Positions 39,423 through 42,950 of a DNA stretch of 42,950 bases are shown one piece after another; the stretch's first letter is position 1; the number at the start of each line of letters is the position of its first letter. A program made the position numbers and the translations under genes. Origin of the DNA: an uncultured Bacteroidia bacterium (GTDB lineage Bacteria > Bacteroidota > Bacteroidia > Bacteroidales > Prolixibacteraceae); contig CAIXCY010000253.1 in the NCBI GenBank assembly GCA_903918045.1, positions 1 to 42,950 on the forward strand, in the 5' to 3' direction. The notes under the pieces were generated by a model, which saw only the letters and a list, made by a program, of their open reading frames with translations, searched no databases and was not told the origin of the DNA.

Positions 39423-42296
39423 TTATGCGAAATGACTATTTATTAATGCCAGCAAATCTGTTTTACGGATTGGTTTAGCCAGATAATCGGTGCATCCTGC
39501 TGCAAGAGCCTTTTCACGATCTCCTTTTTGCGCATAGGCGGTTTGTGCAATGATCACCACCTCAGGATTAAATTTCCGAATTTGCTGAACTGCTTCATAT
39601 CCGTTCATTTCTGGCATCTGGATATCCATCAGAACGAGGTCAATATCCGGATTATTACGACAGGCCGCAACTGCTTCAACCCCTGTTCCAGCATTTATAA
39701 CTGAACTTGCAAATGAACGGAGAATAATTTCAAGGTACATTGATGATTCAAAAATATCTTCTACGATTAAGACTTTAAGGCTTTTGCTTTGTTTACCTGG
39801 TTCCTCTGCAGAACCAACCTTTTCACCAATAAGCTTTTTCCCAGATTGATTGTTATTAGGAAGGGTGAAGTAGAATTGTGATCCTACCCCTTCTTTGCTC
39901 TCTACCCAAAGTTTTCCACCCAACATTTTGACATAGGTCCTGGAGATAGTCAATCCCAGTCCGGCTCCCTGGTAAGCTCTTGAGTTAGTTATATCTGCCT
40001 GGATAAAACGTTCAAAAACGGCCTCCAACTTCTCTGATGGGATTCCTATCCCTGTATCTTTTACGAAAAATTGCAGTAGCGTCGGAGCATGCTCCGTCTC
40101 TGCTGCATGCTCCGTCTCTACCAATTTATATCCGAATTCAATGGAACCTTCATGGGTAAATTTAAGGGCATTTTTAATCAGGTTTGTTAGAATAGCAAAT
40201 ACCTTTTCGCGGTCGGTGAGAATAACCGACTCCTTAGACGGCAATCCGGTTGAATAGGAAAGGCTTATTCCTTTCGCTTCAGCCTCAGGTCTAAAAAAAG
40301 TAAGAAGATATTTTATTTGTTCGTTTATATTGGACTCCTGTAAGTCAATTTCCATCAGTCCCGATTCGATTTTGGAAATATCCACAATGTCATTAATAAT
40401 ATTGAGCATCCGGGTGCCACTGGATTGAATTATACTGATATATTCCTTCATCTCCTCGCTTTTTAGACCATCTGTTTTGAGTAGATCTGCAAACCCAAGT
40501 ATACCGTTCATCGGTGTACGGATTTCGTGGCTCATATTGGCCAGAAAGGCAGATTTCAAACAATCGCTTTGCTCGGCATGTTCCTTCGCTTTAAGAAAGG
40601 AATCTTCCAGCTTCTTTCGCTCAGTAATGTCGTTATAGACGGAAAAGATTGCCTGCTCCTGGTTATAGGTAATGATTCGGGAACTTACCAGAAGAGTTCT
40701 GCTATCATTGTCAACTGTACGAAATTCTGATTCAAAATTTATGATTTGACCATTCGCATTAAGTTCTTCTACCATTGCTTTTCGCTGCTCCTGATTAACC
40801 CAAAAATCGGCTGGAGAATATTCATCAAAATTTCTATTTTTAAACCCGAATAACAAGCATGAAGCATCGTTAAAATATAGGAATTTTGGATCTAAACTTA
40901 CAATATTTACCGGAAATATTGCGTTGTCGATAAGCGCCCTTTGCTGCATTTCGCTCTCCTCTGCCTTTATTTTGGCGGCATATAATTCCAACTCCACGAT
41001 CTTGCGTTCTGTAATCTCCTGTATTGTCCCGATTAATTTGCTCGCTTTGCCTTCTTCATTAATCTGCAGGTTACCATGACCGAGTACCCATTGGACTGTA
41101 TTATCGCTTTTCCGAATTATCCGGTATTCCTTATCGAATCTTTTACCCTTTCCAATAACTTCCAGATTCAAATAGTCATTCATCATCTTCCTGTCATCCG
41201 GATGCACGAGTTCAAACCATCCCGAAATGCTTTTGTCATAATTAGCATCAATTCCAAATATAGTTTCAAGCTCTTCAGATGGCATCCAACAATTTGAGAT
41301 GAAATCAGTTTTATAAGAACCAACTTTCCCGGCCCTTTGAGATTCCTTGAGAAAAAATGCATTCTCTTCAGCTATTAATTTTGAGTTGATTAATTCATGC
41401 TCTGCAAGCTTTCTACTGGAAATATCTATGAATGTACACACGACCTGCATTACTTCCCTATCTTTATTTAACTCAGGTACTGCACTAACTAATAGCCAGA
41501 TACGATCATGTTTAATTGGTCGGTAGACGCCCATGACCACATTTAAGATTGGACATTTATTTTCAATTGCCTGGGGAACAGGGTGAGTTTCACCGGGGAA
41601 GGGTGATCCATCCTCGTGGATAACATTCCATTCCGGACTAAACGAGCTTAATCCCAGAAGTTGATCCTGGCTAATTCCAAGCATCTCGAGAGCTTTCAGG
41701 TTATTTGTCAATATTTCGGCCTTTGACCCCTGAATCAGAACACCTACCTGCATCTCCTGGACCAGAAATGATAACTGATCCCTGCTTGATTTAAGAGCCT
41801 CCTTAGCAACCTTCTGTGATGTTGAATCGTTAAAAAAACCAACCAAATAGGTTAGCCCGTTTACTGCTGCAAGATTTCCTGAGATGTCTGCATAAAAAAT
41901 CGTACCATCTTTTCGCAAACAAGGAACGTCAAATGATGTAACCTTCTTGTCATGAATAAGTGATTCAAGTTCAGCCATTACAGATTCGACTGATTCTTTT
42001 GGGTGAAGATCTTCAATGGTTAAGGATTGGAACTCTTCCACTGAATATCCGAAAAGACGACTGATAGCCGGATTAGCATATAAAAAGTCATGAGTTATAA
42101 TATTTATAGCTACAATTCCCTGAGCACCACCCTCAAATAAAACTTTGTATTTTTCTTCATAGTCTTTCAAACTCATCCCTGTATTGCTAAAGGATTCGTT
42201 TCCACTCCCAATTAATCTCTTGAGAGAAACATTCTCTAGCTGAAGTTCATGTAACTCCGTTATGAGTTCTTCTTTAGTTTTGGACTCTAAATTCAT
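39423..42296 (-). CDS. multi-PAS hybrid sensor histidine kinase
   Basis: This 957-residue cytosolic kinase has no membrane segment. A short coiled coil (1-35, ELITELHELQLENVSLKRL) is followed by four PAS modules to about 570 (the first has YANPAISRLFGYS; the third is a PAS_3 type with FELVHPDDRKMM and GTIQEITERK). HisKA follows with H590 in ANMSHEIRTPMNGILGF, then HATPase with LIKNALKFTHEGSIEF, KDTGIGIP and GAGLGLTISRTY, then a receiver with D891 in LVLMDIQMPEMNG and the lysine in YLAKPIRK. It is very close to the broken kinase at 7571-9796 from HisKA onward. An ATG at 42317 is in frame, but the TAGATTTG box at 42329-42336 would leave it almost leaderless, so the ATG at 42296 is preferred. 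It carries a palindromic insertion in the ATPase domain. Confidence 0.9.
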   Translation of the reverse strand: MNLESKTKEELITELHELQLENVSLKRLIGSGNESFSNTGMSLKDYEEKYKVLFEGGAQGIVAINIITHDFLYANPAISRLFGYSVEEFQSLTIEDLHPKESVESVMAELESLIHDKKVTSFDVPCLRKDGTIFYADISGNLAAVNGLTYLVGFFNDSTSQKVAKEALKSSRDQLSFLVQEMQVGVLIQGSKAEILTNNLKALEMLGISQDQLLGLSSFSPEWNVIHEDGSPFPGETHPVPQAIENKCPILNVVMGVYRPIKHDRIWLLVSAVPELNKDREVMQVVCTFIDISSRKLAEHELINSKLIAEENAFFLKESQRAGKVGSYKTDFISNCWMPSEELETIFGIDANYDKSISGWFELVHPDDRKMMNDYLNLEVIGKGKRFDKEYRIIRKSDNTVQWVLGHGNLQINEEGKASKLIGTIQEITERKIVELELYAAKIKAEESEMQQRALIDNAIFPVNIVSLDPKFLYFNDASCLLFGFKNRNFDEYSPADFWVNQEQRKAMVEELNANGQIINFESEFRTVDNDSRTLLVSSRIITYNQEQAIFSVYNDITERKKLEDSFLKAKEHAEQSDCLKSAFLANMSHEIRTPMNGILGFADLLKTDGLKSEEMKEYISIIQSSGTRMLNIINDIVDISKIESGLMEIDLQESNINEQIKYLLTFFRPEAEAKGISLSYSTGLPSKESVILTDREKVFAILTNLIKNALKFTHEGSIEFGYKLVETEHAAETEHAPTLLQFFVKDTGIGIPSEKLEAVFERFIQADITNSRAYQGAGLGLTISRTYVKMLGGKLWVESKEGVGSQFYFTLPNNNQSGKKLIGEKVGSAEEPGKQSKSLKVLIVEDIFESSMYLEIILRSFASSVINAGTGVEAVAACRNNPDIDLVLMDIQMPEMNGYEAVQQIRKFNPEVVIIAQTAYAQKGDREKALAAGCTDYLAKPIRKTDLLALINSHFA
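40081..40122. repeat. palindromic GAGACGGAGCATG repeat inside the kinase ATPase domain
   Basis: CGGAGCATGCTCCG at 40083-40096 is a perfect palindrome, and GCATGCTCCGTCTCT recurs in tandem up to 40120, ending in CTCTACC. It encodes VETEHAAETEHAP in frame just before the DTGIGIP box, the same place as the 8017-8070 repeats in the paralogue. Confidence 0.65.
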
Positions 42297-42328
42297 AATA
42301 GTGTTTGGCTTAATCATATATAAGGTAA

Positions 42329-42336
42329 CAAATCTA
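42329..42336 (-). promoter_or_regulatory. Bacteroidota -7 box of the 957-residue kinase
   Basis: TAGATTTG on the minus strand fits TAnnTTTG. The transcript would start near 42322, giving a leader of about 26 nt to the ATG at 42296. Confidence 0.5.
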
Positions 42337-42488
42337 TAAAAAAAATGATATTATAGTCCATATTTAATTTGTTCGAAGGAATTCTTCAAACCAGAAACGA
42401 CAAAAGATTGATGAATCAATAGCCGATTTTATCTTTTTTAAATTACAGTGTCTTTAATGTTAAAAGCTATAAATAGTTGCCTTGATTT

Positions 42489-42950
42489 TCAAGGAACTGT
42501 TTGTATACATCCCGGACCCCAAAGCCGGCTTCTCCCTCCTGAAATTTTTTCAACTAATATCTTTGTAGCAATACGCTCCTTAAGCGCTGCCACATGCGAG
42601 ATTACCCCGATCAGTTTTCCATCCTGACGCAGACTTGCCAATGTTTCCAGAGCGGTTTCGAGGGTATCTTCATCAAGAGTGCCAAATCCTTCATCCAAAA
42701 AGAGCGAATCGACTCGAACATTCTTGCTCGCCATTTTAGAGAGCCCCAGCGCAAGGGCCAGACTGACGATAAAAGTCTCACCTCCGGAAAGGTTCTTTGT
42801 GGAACGCACTTCCCCCGCCTGATAATTATCAATCACGTTAAGATCGAGCGGTTGTTCCCTGTCACGGACAAGCAGGTACCGGTCAGTAAGTTTAATCAGC
42901 TGGGTATTGGCATGGGCGACCATAATCTCAAAAGTAAGACCTTGCGCAAA
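42489..42950 (-). CDS. sbcC: SbcC-type exonuclease ATPase subunit, C-terminal part (runs off the window)
   Basis: The last 153 residues of a SMC/Rad50-like ATPase are open to the window edge (FAQGLTFEIMVAHANTQL at the start). The ABC signature is LSGGETFIVSLALALGLS, Walker B is SLFLDEGFGTLD and the H-loop is LIGVISHVAALKERI. NVIDNYQAGEVRSTKNLSGG is the usual SbcC lead-in. With SbcD, SbcC forms a nuclease complex that cuts hairpins and protein-blocked DNA ends. The start, the coiled coils and the sbcD neighbour lie outside the window. No internal start is used because the upstream reading continues in frame. Confidence 0.88.
   Translation of the reverse strand, partial: FAQGLTFEIMVAHANTQLIKLTDRYLLVRDREQPLDLNVIDNYQAGEVRSTKNLSGGETFIVSLALALGLSKMASKNVRVDSLFLDEGFGTLDEDTLETALETLASLRQDGKLIGVISHVAALKERIATKILVEKISGGRSRLWGPGCIQTVP

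Overview
The window looks like a chromosomal segment of a Bacteroidota bacterium, probably of the Bacteroidales/Marinilabiliales type. The signs are Bacteroidota promoter boxes of the form TAnnTTTG upstream of three tRNA loci, HU, a DUF4494 gene and a kinase; a DUF4494 protein, which is essentially confined to this phylum; AT-rich intergenic DNA with weak Shine-Dalgarno sites; and secreted GH2/GH42 beta-galactosidases. Species assignment is not possible from the sequence alone.

Layout. (1) 1-10400 is a tRNA-associated accessory zone with much decay. It holds tRNA-Arg, a frameshifted unknown gene, and the C-terminal stub of a type I restriction subunit HsdR. The stub joins directly, in frame, to the stop codon of a hybrid histidine kinase. 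Next come an intact two-kinase operon (REC-HK-REC, and an 8-PAS hybrid kinase), a multiply broken third hybrid kinase, and a remnant of a PKD-domain surface protein. (2) 10400-22500 is mostly core: a small tail-anchored protein, an ABC-F ATPase, an SGNH lipoprotein, DUF4494, a 2-Cys peroxiredoxin, a GroES-like protein, a secreted EEP-family enzyme, HtpG, tRNA-Trp and tRNA-Ser, HU, an MsbA-type ABC exporter and PurB. (3) 22500-26800 holds a one-polypeptide restriction-modification enzyme next to a block of inverted 17-bp repeats. (4) 26800-35100 is a probable galactoside/export locus: a DMT transporter, a GH42 enzyme and a split ThrE/YjjPB-type exporter on the minus strand, divergent from a large GH2 enzyme with an internal LamG-like domain. 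(5) 35100-38950 holds a Rieske-type lipoprotein with unusual ligand spacing, an esterase, a dihydroorotate dehydrogenase-like protein, a low-molecular-weight tyrosine phosphatase and a small lipoprotein. (6) 38950-42950 holds tRNA-Leu, a kinase N-terminal fragment abutting its terminator, another intact hybrid kinase closely related to the broken one in region 1, and the 3' end of an SbcC-type gene that runs off the window.

The main theme is repeated spread and decay of multi-PAS hybrid histidine kinases: three intact genes, one broken gene and one fragment, with two of the sites next to tRNA genes. Short palindromic repeats have landed in the same ATPase-domain loop of two paralogues. I see no clearly new multi-gene system. 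The most unusual items are the hsdR/kinase junction with its unknown companion gene, the in-frame palindromic insertions, the Rieske variant and the repeat block beside the restriction enzyme.
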